A stretch of DNA of 64,000 bases, taken from assembly GCA_037043455.1 (NCBI GenBank), contig JAWPHD010008298.1, positions 53,023 to 117,022 on the forward strand, written 5' to 3'. Below the pieces are notes generated by a model that worked only from the letters and a program-made list of their open reading frames with translations, had not been told where the DNA came from and made no database searches. Source of the stretch: Cyrtodaria siliqua. Its lineage: Eukaryota > Mollusca > Bivalvia > Adapedonta > Hiatellidae. The position numbers were made by a program, and so were the translations under genes. Shown piece after piece: positions 32,572-43,734 of this stretch. Position 1 is the stretch's first letter, and every line of letters starts with the position of its first letter.

Positions 32572-32868
32572 TTATCTCCCCGTCTGGCATAATAGATGTT
32601 TGCACATATGAAAGAAGTTGTTTAAAACTTCTATGAGAAGTTGTTTAAAACTTCTATGATGTGACTTTAATAAAACCTTTTTCTCTGCTCCAACAATAGC
32701 TATGAAAACGGGAATTGCTGGAACCAGTACCAATGCGGCAGTACAACCAATTATCCCGCTTGTGATTTGTAACCCCGTGTTAATTCTACAACATAATTTG
32801 TAACTATATGCTGCCGCTTGTCGAGTCAAGTAACTCATTAATTCCTCCTTGCTTTTAATTTCTTTCAT
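32572..32868 (-). pseudogene. Small hydrophobic Polinton protein, frameshifted by a 23-bp duplication
   Basis: The start is ATG 32868 (MKEIKSKEELMSYLTRQAAA), 16 bases after the stop of the preceding gene with the common junction motif. One long hydrophobic stretch (GIIGCTAALVLVPAIPVFIA) predicts a membrane hairpin or single span. A 23-bp tandem duplication at 32613-32658 shifts the frame; the alternative frame runs on to about 32470. Native length was about 130 aa. The function is unknown; a capsid-membrane or lysis-like role is only a guess. Confidence 0.5.
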
Positions 32869-32884
32869 TATAATAATAATTAGA

Positions 32885-34333
32885 TTAATTAAAATATTTA
32901 GAAAACACTTGCTCGTGTTCTCCGGTTGATATATTACCATATTTTAATAGCTCGTCGATTATGCTAATACCTTTATTTATCAACTGTGGACTATTATTTC
33001 CAGATTTAATACTTCCACACACTTACTCCAGATCATTAACCAAATCTTCGGGACTATTGTAATATTCTTCTTGTACTTTGAAGAACTTTTATGAATTGGT
33101 AAATTCTGTCAGTTCCTTGAATGCATTTTGAGATAGCTTCGAGTATGCTTTTCCATTGTTGTAACTCTTTGTCACCAAATCAATAAAATCATCATCCACT
33201 TTCAGATCTAGCACAACTGACCCTCCTTGTCTAGCAATTAGTTTGTGATGACCAACAAGATTATGTATATCAATTTGAAGCATACCGTAGTGACCATCTT
33301 TGCTTATTTTGTATGAATTTCTTTTCTGCTGCATACCTTCACCAGAAGCCTTTTTTGTAGTCTCTTTTGCTGTCCGAACTCGTTCTGGTAACCTCTCTAT
33401 GTAAAACTCTATAGCTTTTATATCATTAGCCAGCTTAGCATGTTCCGATACATATCCTTCTTGTTTATCACTAGTAGTCTCGGGGTTTCCAATCGTTTCT
33501 TTAAGTGTTTTTTTATAGTTCTTGGATCTGTCGCCTTTTTTAGCCTTTCTTTAAGTTTTTCTGGATTGAGGCCACGTATTTATTGCAACAGGCCTGCTGA
33601 ATCACACGTCAGCTGATCTTGTATATTCCCAGCCTTTTTGACATGTTTGTTATAATCAGCACTTCCATCCATAATACCTGGTATTTTAGATGGGACTAGC
33701 AAACCATACTTATCAAGTACTTCTTTATCCATGCCAGGATCTAAGTTAACATTATACGTTGGTTCCTTGGGCCTCGCGGCAGATTCTTCTTCTTCCCATT
33801 CTTCTTCTTCTAGTTATTTTTCCTCGGGATCAATTGAAGTACATTTTTGTATGATTTTTTCATATAATTCTTCCACAGGTTCGGCAGGTTTTGATCTGGG
33901 CACTTTTTCTGGAGTTTTTTTTTTAATTTAGCCCCAGACGTGAACATTTGCTTTAGATCCTCCACAAAATCAGTCGGCGGTTTTTGGTCTTTAGGATCTG
34001 CGGTTTGCTTGGTAGCCGGTTTTTTGTCTCCAGAAACAAGTGGTGGCGGTGGTGGTGCTATGGCTCCACGCTCAGGCGGGGCAGCTAATTGCGGGCGCGG
34101 CGCCTCCGGAAGTATAGCCAACTGTTGACGTATTTCTGGAAGGGTAACCAAATGTTCAGCTAGCTGTCTTGTTTGCTCTGTTATTCCACTAGATACTGGC
34201 TCATTTTTTGGTATAAATCCTTACTAGCTCCTCTTTCTAGTCTTTTTTTAATAACTTTATTTTCAAATTCTTTAACAAGATTATTCGATATTTTCATTTT
34301 ATTCGCTAATTCTCTCCACTTTAACAAAGCCAT
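32885..34333 (-). pseudogene. Large Pro-rich Polinton protein, several frameshifts
   Basis: The start is ATG 34333 (MALLKWRELANKMKISNN) and the end TAA 32885-32887. It contains an N-terminal helix, a Pro-rich linker (APPPPPLVSGDKK), a Glu-rich stretch near 33790, a VPSKIPGIMDGSADYNKH segment near 33660, then a C-terminal segment (YKISKDGHYGMLQIDIHNLV) open at 33089-33334. Breaks lie at about 34185, 33810, 33580, 33340 and 33090. Native length was about 450-480 aa. Polintons of other animals carry an equivalent large protein of unknown role in this position; I cannot name it with certainty. Confidence 0.6.
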
Positions 34334-34402
34334 GTATACTATAGGGTTAAATTAAAATAACATGAGTAAAGATTAGTTGAGTATTATCCAAGTATTATTA
34401 TA
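34334..34402. promoter_or_regulatory. Second divergent Polinton promoter region
   Basis: A 69-bp spacer lies between the starts of the Pro-rich protein (minus) and the ATPase (plus). It contains TATAGGGTTAAATT, close to the complement of the TTTAAGCCCTA motif, and an AT-rich AAGTATTATTATA just before the ATPase start. Confidence 0.4.
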
Positions 34403-35047
34403 ATGGAAATTCCAAACTGTGATATGAAGACAGACAACGGTAATTTCAAGCAGATATGGAACTTTATGTTTGGACTGTTGTTTTAGAATGCTTATTTGTG
34501 GTAATTCCGGATCTGGCAAGACAAACACATTAGTTCACATGTTGCTAAAACCTTTAGTTTACTACGACAATGTTTATTTGTTTGCTAAAAACTTGGAACA
34601 GTCGAAGTATCAGGTCTTGTCACAAAAACTTGAAAAGATACGAAAAAAGAATAAAATTACAGTCGAAGATATACTGGAGTGTTCGAATGATCAAGTTATT
34701 CCTGTAAATGATTTGGATTCTGATACTCAAAAAATAGCTATTTTTGATGATTATGTGTGCGAGCGTAAACAAAATGATATTGTCGATTATTTCATCCAAG
34801 GCAGGCATAAGAATTGTTGCGTGATTTACTTGTCACAATCCTACTACAAAACTCCAAAAGACATTCGTTTGAACTGTTCTCATTACATTTTCTTCGCAAC
34901 TCCAGTTAATCGAGAGCTGGGCATGCTTTCCAACGAACAGGGTGTTAGAAAAGAGCAGTACAGAAAAGCAACTGACAAACAGTACGATTTTCTGTTGACG
35001 ATCGTCCAAGGAAGTTGGTCAAAAGAAACTTTAACGGTGAAATTTAA
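34403..35047 (+). pseudogene. ATP: A32/FtsK-type genome-packaging ATPase
   Basis: Powers DNA packaging into the capsid. The start ATG at 34403 (MEIPNCDMKTDNGNFKQIW) is followed by a one-base shift near 34460; from 34470 the frame is open. Walker A is GNSGSGKTN, Walker B IAIFDD, and sensor-like VIYLSQS follows. The length, about 210 aa, fits the family. The original stop (in TAATCTAAT at 35045) is out of frame, so the open frame now runs on into the next gene to 35375. Catalytic motifs are intact, but start and stop are lost. Confidence 0.85.
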
Positions 35048-35060
35048 TCTAATCATATTA

Positions 35061-36463
35061 ATGGGACTTTTTAATGATCTTGGAAGCGAGGAAACCAGTC
35101 CAGGTGGTGTTAATATTACAAATTTTGGTATTGTGCTGTCTGAGTATGCAAAACATAAACATCTGGTTAATTATGTTCACAAGGGTAAAAATCAGGAAAA
35201 TATTCTGAGAAGTGATCTCAGCATGGATAAAAATAGAATTACTAATATTGGTAATCCAGAAAAAGCAGACGATGTAGCAACAAGGCAATTTACTCAAAGA
35301 AGAATAACAAAAATCATACGTGATTATAGTATTGATAAAATTCCAGACATGATGAAAAATTTGGTGACAAAATAAGTCTGAAACAAAAGAAATTACAAAC
35401 AAACCGTGAGAAATGACTGAAATCCAAAATGGTTTAAAAGATGAAATAAAACTTCTGGGTGATACTTTGAAAGAGGATTGGAAGATGATAGCGAGCTCTA
35501 TAATAAGTTAGGCGGAAAAATACAAGTTGGTGTTGACAGTATTAACGAGCGAATTAAAGAAATCATTAAACAAATGGTTGATAACAATGAACTTGAAGCC
35601 GCTATTGCTGATGCTACAACACAAATGAGAACTGCTTTTGCTGACAAATAACTCAAATAAAAATATTAAATGGGCAGGCAAGCACTAACGTTGACGGTAT
35701 CAACAAAGAGTTTGAAGACATCAAAAAGAAAATGGTAGATGGTAAGTCGCTGGAGACTGCTCTGAACAAACTGGTTGATTCTAATACACTTCAGACTGCT
35801 ATTGATGATGTTTTAAAGCAATTGAAAGCTGCCCAGGATGATAGGAGCAAAGCTTTTGACGGCGAAATAGTTCTATTGAAACAGTTTAATCAAAAGTCTG
35901 ATAGTCGTCACACAGCACTTCTTGGTATAATAGATGAGTTGAAAGCAAACGTGGACTATGCAAGTCGAATTATAATGTTTGAAGCAACAATAGACGGAAT
36001 AAGCGTTATACAAGATACCTTTGTTGACTCCCGTGGTGGGATGAGAACAAATGTTGTATCGCATCCAACAAAAAAACCACTTGAAAGAACTAATCGTAAA
36101 TATTTGCTCGATGCGTTTACTTCTATAACCAATCCATTTATAAAAAGCAAAGAATATTTTTCCATGGATGCTGTTGTTGCTTTACTATTTGTTGAAAAAT
36201 CTGGAAGTTATGTATTTGAAATAAACTTTACTTATACAGGAGGGGACGCAATACATTTTCTTCTTAATAATAATACAGCAGAACAAAACACGTTATTATA
36301 TCCAACAAAAGAAGAAAACGGCAAACAAACGCTAAAAGAAGCATTCAAATTATATCTCACAAAAAATAGGGCATTCATTTTCAGTCCAATTATACAAAGT
36401 AACACTACTCAAGTTTTTAATTTTGAAAAATCGAGTTTTAAGCTGTTTTATATAGGTGATTAA
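35061..36463 (+). pseudogene. Fibre-like coiled-coil protein with C-terminal globular domain
   Basis: The start ATG at 35061 (MGLFNDLGSEETSPGGVN) lies 14 bases after the former ATPase stop. Near residue 60 is SMDKNRITNIGNPEKADDVA, a shaft-like motif seen in phage and viral tail fibres (xMxxNRITNLxxPxxxxDAxx). Two homologous coiled-coil blocks (IKEIIKQMVDNNELEAAI and FEDIKKKMVDGKSLETAL) follow. The last 240 aa (35732-36463) are open and end in a beta-rich domain. Shifts lie near 35375, 35490 and 35650. Native length was about 460 aa. Its position next to the penton-like gene supports a spike or fibre; receptor binding is inference. Confidence 0.6.
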
Positions 36464-36787
36464 TTTTATCTACTTGTGTTATATGGAACAAAATATTGTA
36501 TTATCATCAGAAAGAGCTTCAATAATTAATAGCTCAAATACACCAAGTCATTTTACAACTGTATTTGAAAGACCATTGATGTTAGACAAGAACAAACAGT
36601 ATGGTATTGGACTCGATAAGATTAATTCTATGACTTAGCCAGAAAAAAAATACCTGTGCTTCCGGTTACCCGACCGTCCCTATTTTTTGGCGCCGACCTT
36701 ACAGTTTTTAATCATAAAAAAAGAAATAAAAAAATTAAATAAATAAAAAAAAACATTTAAAAACAACAAAAAAAGCAAAACATTTCC

Positions 36788-37296
36788 ATGTTATTTGTTG
36801 AAAACAAACATGTTTAAAGTTTTCCTTAAAAAAATGTCCCAGAGTACTGTAGTTATAGATAATGTGTGAAGCTCTCTCTGGTCAACATTTGATAGCTTAC
36901 TGCTTTCATCAATTTTTTCTCTGGCCAAATTCCGAGAATTATCTACACATCTGGGCTGGTTGGAATTGCAGATGTATGTCATTCTCGAAACCGAAAACCG
37001 AAAACAATTCGATCAAACCCTTTTTCTGTGACAAGTCAAAATGCTTCGAAAAACGCGATTTCCAATTAGGTATACATCACTATGGAACAAAATAAAGCAC
37101 ATATTCACCGCTATTGGTGGCGATTCCCCGAATGTACCAGTGTCAATCAATTCAATCCGATGTGATTTCAACAACGGAACAAGTAATAAACATAAATATA
37201 GACCGGAGAGAGCTTCACACCTTGTCTATAACTACATTACTCTGGGACATTTTTTCAGGAAAGCTTAAAATATGTTTGTTTTCAACAAATAACATG
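36788..37296. repeat. Long inverted repeat inside the nested DNA transposon
   Basis: Arms of about 105 bp, 36788-36893 and 37190-37296, share ATTTGTTGAAAACAAACAT, ATGTCCCAGAGTA and GTGTGAAGCTCTCTC. They may be the TIRs of a further MITE nested here, which would make the stack one level deeper. Confidence 0.7.
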
Positions 37297-37380
37297 AAAA
37301 AAAATGAGATTGAAGGCAACTATTATTTATATATTCTTTTGTCTAGATTTGATTACTATTATTATGATTCATTTCATTAG

Positions 37381-37659
37381 AGGGGCGCCCGTGGCCGAGT
37401 GGTTAACGTCTCTGACTTGAAATCACTTGCCCCTCACCGCTGTAGGTTCGATCCCTCAGGGGCCTAGGAATCTTTATGTGAGGAAGCTATCCAGCTGGCT
37501 TGCGGAACGTCGGTGGTTCTACCCAGGTGCCCGCCCGTGCACGAAAGTTGCCCGGAGGGGCACCTGGGGTCTTCCTCCACCAATGGAAGCTGGAAAGTCG
37601 CCATATGACCTTAGCTGTTGGTGCGACTATAAAATCCAATTCAATTCAATTCAATTCAA
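37381..37659 (+). repeat. tRNA-derived SINE with 8-bp TSD TTCATTAG
   Basis: The head has an A box (CGTGGCCGAGTGGTTAACG) and a B box (GTAGGTTCGATCCCTCAGG) like a tRNA with a long variable arm (Ser/Leu type). The body includes CTTGCGGAACGTCGGTGGTT and TACCCAGGTGCCCGCC, a conserved central domain of mollusc SINEs, and the tail is (AATTC)n. TTCATTAG stands at 37373-37380 and 37660-37667. Confidence 0.85.
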
Positions 37660-38818
37660 TTCATTAGGATATATTGATATAAATTCAGTAATTCATTTTT
37701 AAAAAAAATGCCAGGCTTAATGTACGACTCGTGTTAATCACAGTTTTAATATTATTAAAAGTTTAGTTTTATGACAGAATAACAAATAGATTGGACACTT
37801 TCTTTCTGAAACAATGAAGTGGCCAAACTATCACGTAGCACCTTAACTTTTTCTTCGAACTTCTCTTTCAAATCTTCATAGATTTTGATAAGAATACATG
37901 CAAAGATTCATATTAAAATAAATTGCAATATGGGATTATAATAGTTTTTCGTAAAATTTATTTTCTAAATAAGAAGTCGTATAAAAATACATTAATTTCC
38001 GCACCGCCACGTGAAACAGATATACATTTCACAGTATCCTATATATTTGTAATTTATAGGTATGTGGTTTTATATAAAAAATTATCCAGAAGGCTGTGAA
38101 GTGGTATAAATACTAAGCGTAATGTCAAAAATCAAACAAATATTTGCAATATAAAAGATGATTTGTGGGCGTCAGCATGATAGGACACTTAGGCTGTGTC
38201 ATTCTTGAATTAAAACTTAATTAAGCCCCTAGCAAAGTGCTATATATATTAAAATAGAATCCGATTAGTTGTGACATCCATGAAAAAAAAAAAATACCTA
38301 CCTACCCTAATTTGTTCAACTGAGTAACCAGAAACACAGGTATTTTTTGTTCTGGCCTTACTCATGGTATAATATTAGCGAGGATGTTAATAGCAAAGTG
38401 ATAAGGTATCACAATGGAACATAAAAATCCAAAAGCAATTATTTTTACAAATGGGAATTACAGTTATGCTGATATCGATAATTATATAGACAGACAGACA
38501 GACAGATATTTTTTATTGATTTAAACTTTACAAGTTTATCATCATATACAATATGCAAACATTTATACGTGACAGAATAAACAAAACAAACAAACAACAA
38601 AAACATAATTTTGCACACTAGTTTCAAATAAATTGTATTATTGAATAATTTGAAATATTAAATAATTGAATAAAAATGTGGAAATAACACTGAACTTTAA
38701 CTTACGCAAATTAAATTAAATATTAAATTAAAAAAACAAAAAAACAATTTTGTTCTCATTATCACAAAAGCAGTAACATAAATAATTAATTGATAATAGT
38801 TTTCATTCGAGGATAAAC

Positions 38819-41800
38819 CTAGTTTTGATTAAACAATAAATCATTACGAGAATCAAATGCTTCTTTTATAAACCAAGATAAATTAAACAACTCTATCTTA
38901 TTACTTGTTTTCATTAGCTCTATGAATTTTAAAACACTTGGACGTTTATAATAGTACTTTTTAATGTATTTTCTTCTTATATTAACATATACAGGACAAA
39001 TCAAAACAAAATGGTATTCATCTTCAATGTCATTAGAATTACAAATGGTACAATAACGTTGGTTTCTTTCTAATCTGTTCTGTGCGTAGCGCCCAGTTTC
39101 AATTCGCAGTGAATGCGACGATAGTCTTAGTTTTGATAAAACAATTCGCAACTTATATGGCAAAATATCGAGATATGGTTCATATTCAAAATTGTCTTTA
39201 AAATGTAAATACATTGACAAAACTCTATTATTTACAACATCGCTGTTCCACTTTTGAACAAAACAATCGACTAAACGCTGTTTAAAAACAGTATGAAATG
39301 TTTTCAAAGGAACACTATTTGGATTATTCCAAACATAGCCAAAACCATACTCGTTTAGAAGCTTTTTAATATTCCCAGCCCAATTATTACGCCAATTTTC
39401 TATGTTATTGACGGAATTATTGTAAATACTAGAAATTATAATATTGTCAGAGTTAACTGTTTTGCACCAATATTTAACGATTCTAACATAGCGCAATATA
39501 AACAATGGATACCGCGCAAGTTCCCCGTAAATACCCGCATTGCTAGTAGAAGTCTTAACATTTAAAATATATTTACAAAATGTTAAGTGAATCCTGTCAA
39601 TTTCTTTCGACTTAGAAAACCCCCAGGCTTCGCAACAATAATTCAGAATGGATCCAACAAAGGAGTCGAATAATTGACACATTGTCTTCGGTTTAAAATT
39701 AAACTTCTTAGTATTAGCAATTAATATATGTAAAGCCTTTAAACCCTTCCCTGCTAAACTTACTTGATTTAAAACAAATGTTCCGGTATAATTAAAAATA
39801 ACTCCTAGATAATTAAAATCGTTAACTATTTCTAAGAAGTTGTCATTATATGTCCATGACTCATTTTGTCTTAATTGGCCCCTTTTCCTAAAAAACATAA
39901 TTTTGGTTTTGACGGAATTTACTTCTAATCCCCATTTATTACAATAAGCTAGTAATAAATCTAATTTTTGCTGCAAATCATCGGGTGATTTTCCTACTAA
40001 AACCATATCATCTGCAAACAGTAGAAGAATAAGAGTAATATCGTCGATAGTAAGATCGGAACTAATATCATTTTGTAAATATAACTCTAAATCTTCAACG
40101 AAAAGGAAGAAAATTATCGGGGAAATTACCTCCCCTTGCCTTAGACCGATTGAACATTCGAAAAAATCTGAATAACTATTGCAACTTTTAACACAAGATT
40201 TTACTTTAGAGTACATGTCTCTTATTATTCTAAGTAGCTTTCCATTTATGCCTATTTTATAAAGTTTTAGCCATAAGGCATTCCTATAAACGCTATCAAA
40301 AGCTTTTTTCAAATCAACAAATGCACAATACAATCGACCTTTCTCATTTAATATCTTATGAATAACAGATTGTAATACAAAAATTGCATCGATAGTTGAA
40401 CGACCCGACCTAAAACCAAATTGGGCGTCTGATATAATATTATTATCTTCACACCATTTACTTATCCTTTTATTTAAAATACCGGTAAAGATTTTGGACA
40501 AACAACTAACAATAGTTATTCCTCTATAATTATTTACGTCGTCAAGGTCGTTCTTCTTAAACAAAGGTATAATAATTCCCTCGGTCCATTTTTCTGGAAA
40601 ATATCCGGAGTTTAGTACAGCATTAAATAAATCAACAAGATGCGAGGAAATGATATCTACTGATTCGAGGAAATATTCATTCATGACAAAGTCTCCAGAA
40701 ATTGACTTATTTCGCTTCAAAGAACGAACAACAGATTCTACCTCAGCAATTGTTATAATGTTATCCAATTCTTCAAACTTACAACTGTTTTCATTAAAAT
40801 CATGCTGCTGGCAGAAAGATTCTGCTTCATCATTTTCTACTTGAAAAATCTCCGTTGACAACTGAGAAAAATAATTATAAAATCTCTCAAGACTTATGTT
40901 TTCACTCTTCGATTTATTTTTTCGTAAAAATAACTTCCAAAAATCTTTAGGCTTCTTATGCCTAAAATTCTCAAACTCACTCATCTTCTTAATTTCATAC
41001 GCACGCCGTTTTTTCTTTATAAGCATTTTATAGGACTTCTTTTTAATATGCAATTCAACTCTATTTACCATCGATTTACACTTATTATATTGATTTAATG
41101 ACTTGTTATAAATATTTTTAGCAGTAAAACACTCATTATCAAACCAAACAGCTTTTTTATCGGCAGTATTTGCAAAACGCACTCGATCATTATATATATA
41201 TTTTTTTGGAGAACACAGGATCCGCGGCGTCGCGTATAACCTTCACAAAAGAATTAATAGAGCTATTAACACTGTCCCTATGATTAGCGTTTATACTGAG
41301 CGATATATTATTCAGATCCGTTAATCTACCAATTAATCTACTACGAAACGTGCCGCGGCAATTTTCATCCCATGTAAATGCTACCCTCTCCGTAGTCGAC
41401 TTAACGCACATGGGTTTAACACAATTAACTGTAAGGGAAAGCGGTGTATGATCGGACCACTCCTTTAAAGGTTCGATTTTAAAATCATTTACACGATTGA
41501 AATTACATTCTTTCGCAAAGATATTCAATAACACTCGCACCATTTTGATTTGTGTAAGTGTAGGACCCTATCGAGTGATCAATACCGAGCCGACCGTTAG
41601 CCAATCTCATTGTAGACGCTTTACAAAGATCAAGAAGCTTAGTTCCCTGTGCATTACAAACATTATCCATGGACAGTCTCAGTAATGGTAAATCAGGCAT
41701 ATAATCATTATCGTCGAGATCGCTTACAACACTATCCCAAACAATATAGTCTTTTTTAATACCACTGCCCACGCGTGCATTCCAATCACCAACAATTAAT

Positions 41801-42600
41801 GGAATACCCCTATTTTCAAAAAAGTATATGTCATCTTGCAATATTTGAAAAAGATCTACATTTACAACATTATGTGCCGGAGAATCTGCACCCCAAATAT
41901 AAACACCACACAGATATACATCTTGATCAGTTTTAAAGAAAAGCTTATCTAATTTGATCCATATGATAGTATCATGATGGTTTCGCACAATTTCAATTCC
42001 ACTTTTAATAGCATTTTTTACAATACAAAACAATACCTCCGCTACATCTTTTAGCGTTTCTATGCTGAAATTTCCTATAAAAATTGTAACATTTATAACC
42101 ACTTAACTCTATATCGCTACATTTACTAGTCCAAGATTCATATAATAGTATTGTACCATAGCTGTAATGGTTTTCCTTTGTTATTGCTTATGATATATTT
42201 TTCATAAACCTGAAGATCTGAACCTAAGCCGTGCTATAAATGCCGGTATATTTCAGCCGTGCTATAAATGACATATTCGGCAGTTATACCATGGCCTACT
42301 CCATTGTACACGCGCATAGTCGTAAGTTTACACACAACCTGTCAATCAAAATGTCAATTACCGACAATTTCTAAGGTACAAAACATTTATAGCATACTTT
42401 TCTCGTATGCGATTTATACTGCACTCTCGGGCCTGCGGCCCTCGGGAAGCAGTATAAATCGCATATACTCGAAAAAGTATGCTATAAATATTACTAATAG
42501 CATAGTCTTTTAAAATATTTACAAATCCAACACTCTCTGTTTTACTTTTGGTTAAACCATTACAGTTCCAAGATATAACTTTCAGGTTACCCTCGTCGCG
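38819..42600 (-). pseudogene. LINE ORF2: AP endonuclease and reverse transcriptase
   Basis: Endonuclease begins near 42600 (KVISWNCNGLTKSK), is cut by a MITE, resumes with LYESWTSKCSDIELSGYK (another frame), then VGDWNARVGS, the RLSMDNVCNAQGTKLLDLCK segment and WSDHTPLSL. Frame shifts lie near 42105, 41530 and 41185. The RT from 41182 down is open for 787 codons: NNYRGITIVS, AFVDLKKAFDS, GLRQGEVISP, LLFADDMVLVG, and a final CTICNSNDIEDEYHFVLIC knuckle. Only the endonuclease half is dead. Confidence 0.88.
42225..42492. mobile_element. Hairpin MITE inside the LINE endonuclease
   Basis: Arms 42385-42422 and 42449-42489 are near-perfect complements (ATTTATAGCATACTTTTCTC ... AAAAGTATGCTATAAAT) around an apex with CTCGGGCCTGCGGCCCTCGGG. 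Extra GTGCTATAAATG copies at 42231 and 42256 may mark the left end. It separates two parts of the endonuclease that would otherwise be contiguous. Confidence 0.75.
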
Positions 42601-42692
42601 TCCCTATGCCATGTCTCCGGAAACTGGTCGACCGTTCACGAACAGAGTATCATAGCTTATCCAGGCAGAGTTACCGTTCCTTTTAGCATCCT

Positions 42693-43235
42693 TCATTTTG
42701 GGTACCAAATTTCGTCTTTTATTCGCAATTTCCCTCGGAAATTGTTCATGAAAAAAAATTCAGTATTGTCTAAATTGCTTCTCAATTTGCGAATCATCTC
42801 CCGATCTTTGAAAAAACAAAATTTGGCCACTATTTTTCTGGAACGAGCATTTTCACTACGTGCTCCCATTCTATGTACCCTCTCGAATTGGATTCCATCC
42901 ACAGTAGCTTTCGCCAGCTTAAGTTTATCTTCCATAAACTGCCTCAAGGTCCGCTCAGTTTGCTCGGGCACTTCTCGTAGTTCCTCTGGGATATTTCCAA
43001 ACACTAGATTGTTTCTCATAGATTGAGATTGAGGTTTAGGTGTACTGAAAACTTGCGGATAAGAAATGTTCATCTTTGTAGGTGTAGACAAATCAAATAA
43101 CACTGAGTTAGCTTGTTGTATCGAGTCACTTACTTGCAATTCAACTCCCTCGGGCGATCCGCCATGTTTTGCTGTTTTACACAAAGAAATGTCTGATCCA
43201 CTTTCACTGCTTTTCTTTCTTTTATCTCTTTTCAC
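42693..43235 (-). CDS. LINE ORF1 protein (RNA-binding, L1-ORF1-like)
   Basis: Open frame of 180 aa. A basic Ser/Lys-rich N terminus (KRDKRKKSSESGSD), then an RRM-like core (RNNLVFGNIPEELREVPEQT, VHRMGARSENARSRKIVAKF) and a DREMIRKLRSNL segment. These are the features of transposase_22/L1-ORF1-type nucleic-acid chaperones that coat LINE RNA. It may end early: a frame continues at low quality past 42693. ORF1 is intact while ORF2 is broken. Confidence 0.75.
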   Translation of the reverse strand: MKRDKRKKSSESGSDISLCKTAKHGGSPEGVELQVSDSIQQANSVLFDLSTPTKMNISYPQVFSTPKPQSQSMRNNLVFGNIPEELREVPEQTERTLRQFMEDKLKLAKATVDGIQFERVHRMGARSENARSRKIVAKFCFFKDREMIRKLRSNLDNTEFFFMNNFRGKLRIKDEIWYPK

Positions 43236-43734
43236 TCTATCTTTTTTACCTATATGTCTCTAGCACGTTAAGGAATGCTAATGGGTGCATTTTATCCAAC
43301 TATAATATCCAAAAAGTTTTATTATTTGCGTTTTTTTCCACAAAACTAACGGAGCGTCGTGAAACACGACTACTAGATAATCCGTCACGTGACCCTATCT
43401 AAAAGAAACATAAACTGTTGACAAAGATGCGGTTATTAGAGAAACTAAATTTGGGACAGTAGTACCAAACATAACAAATTATATTGATACTTTATACATC
43501 CACTGTGATTTGATAAGCAATTCTATTGTTGACGGATCATATGGGGATGTTATTTATGAAATAAGTACAGCTGACCTTACGAGGTCATATCCTTTCAAAG
43601 ATAAACCGATAAGAGTCGGGTTCTGCGGAGTAAACAAAACGATCATTAACAGTATTAATATTTACATAACTGATTTGAAAGAATTAATGTAACATATGTT
43701 ATATGACACGATTTAAAAAAAATATGATACTAAT

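Larger units (their letters stand above)
36638..38356. mobile_element. 1.7-kb DNA transposon inserted in the penton-like gene, TSD CTTA
   Basis: The left end is GCCAGAAAAAAAATACCTGT and the right end its complement with few changes (ACAGGTATTTTTTGTTCTGGC). CTTA flanks both sides (36634-36637, 38357-38360), and removing the element rejoins the gene in frame. Inside are a 105-bp inverted repeat (36788-36893 with 37190-37296), a SINE and a copy of the 19667 element. There is no transposase frame, so it is non-autonomous. Confidence 0.85.
38487..43400 (-). mobile_element. Nearly full-length APE-type LINE inserted in the Polinton
   Basis: On the minus strand: ORF1 (43235-42693), endonuclease (about 42600-41190), RT (41182-38819), 3' UTR and a (TCTG)n tail at 38487-38506. 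The 5' end is not sharply defined (43262-43415). RT motifs resemble those of the truncated copy at 9201. A hairpin MITE sits in its endonuclease. It separates two parts of the penton-like gene; only a 6-base GATAAT match was found as possible TSD, and some target sequence seems lost. Confidence 0.85.
36483..43692 (+). pseudogene. Penton-like minor capsid protein, split by two nested transposons
   Basis: Three native pieces are visible. 36483-36637 starts MEQNIVLSSERASIINSS and runs to DKNKQYGIGLDKINSM. 38357-38486 continues in the same sense (YSWYNISEDVN, FTNGNYSYADIDNYI) with one shift. About 43420-43692 gives the C terminus (FGTVVPNITNYIDTLYIHCD, then IYITDLKELM and stop). Between them sit a DNA transposon and a LINE; roughly 60-70 central codons are missing. 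The layout agrees with the conserved Polinton minor capsid protein thought to be the single jelly-roll penton, but I assign it by gene order and appearance only. Confidence 0.65.
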
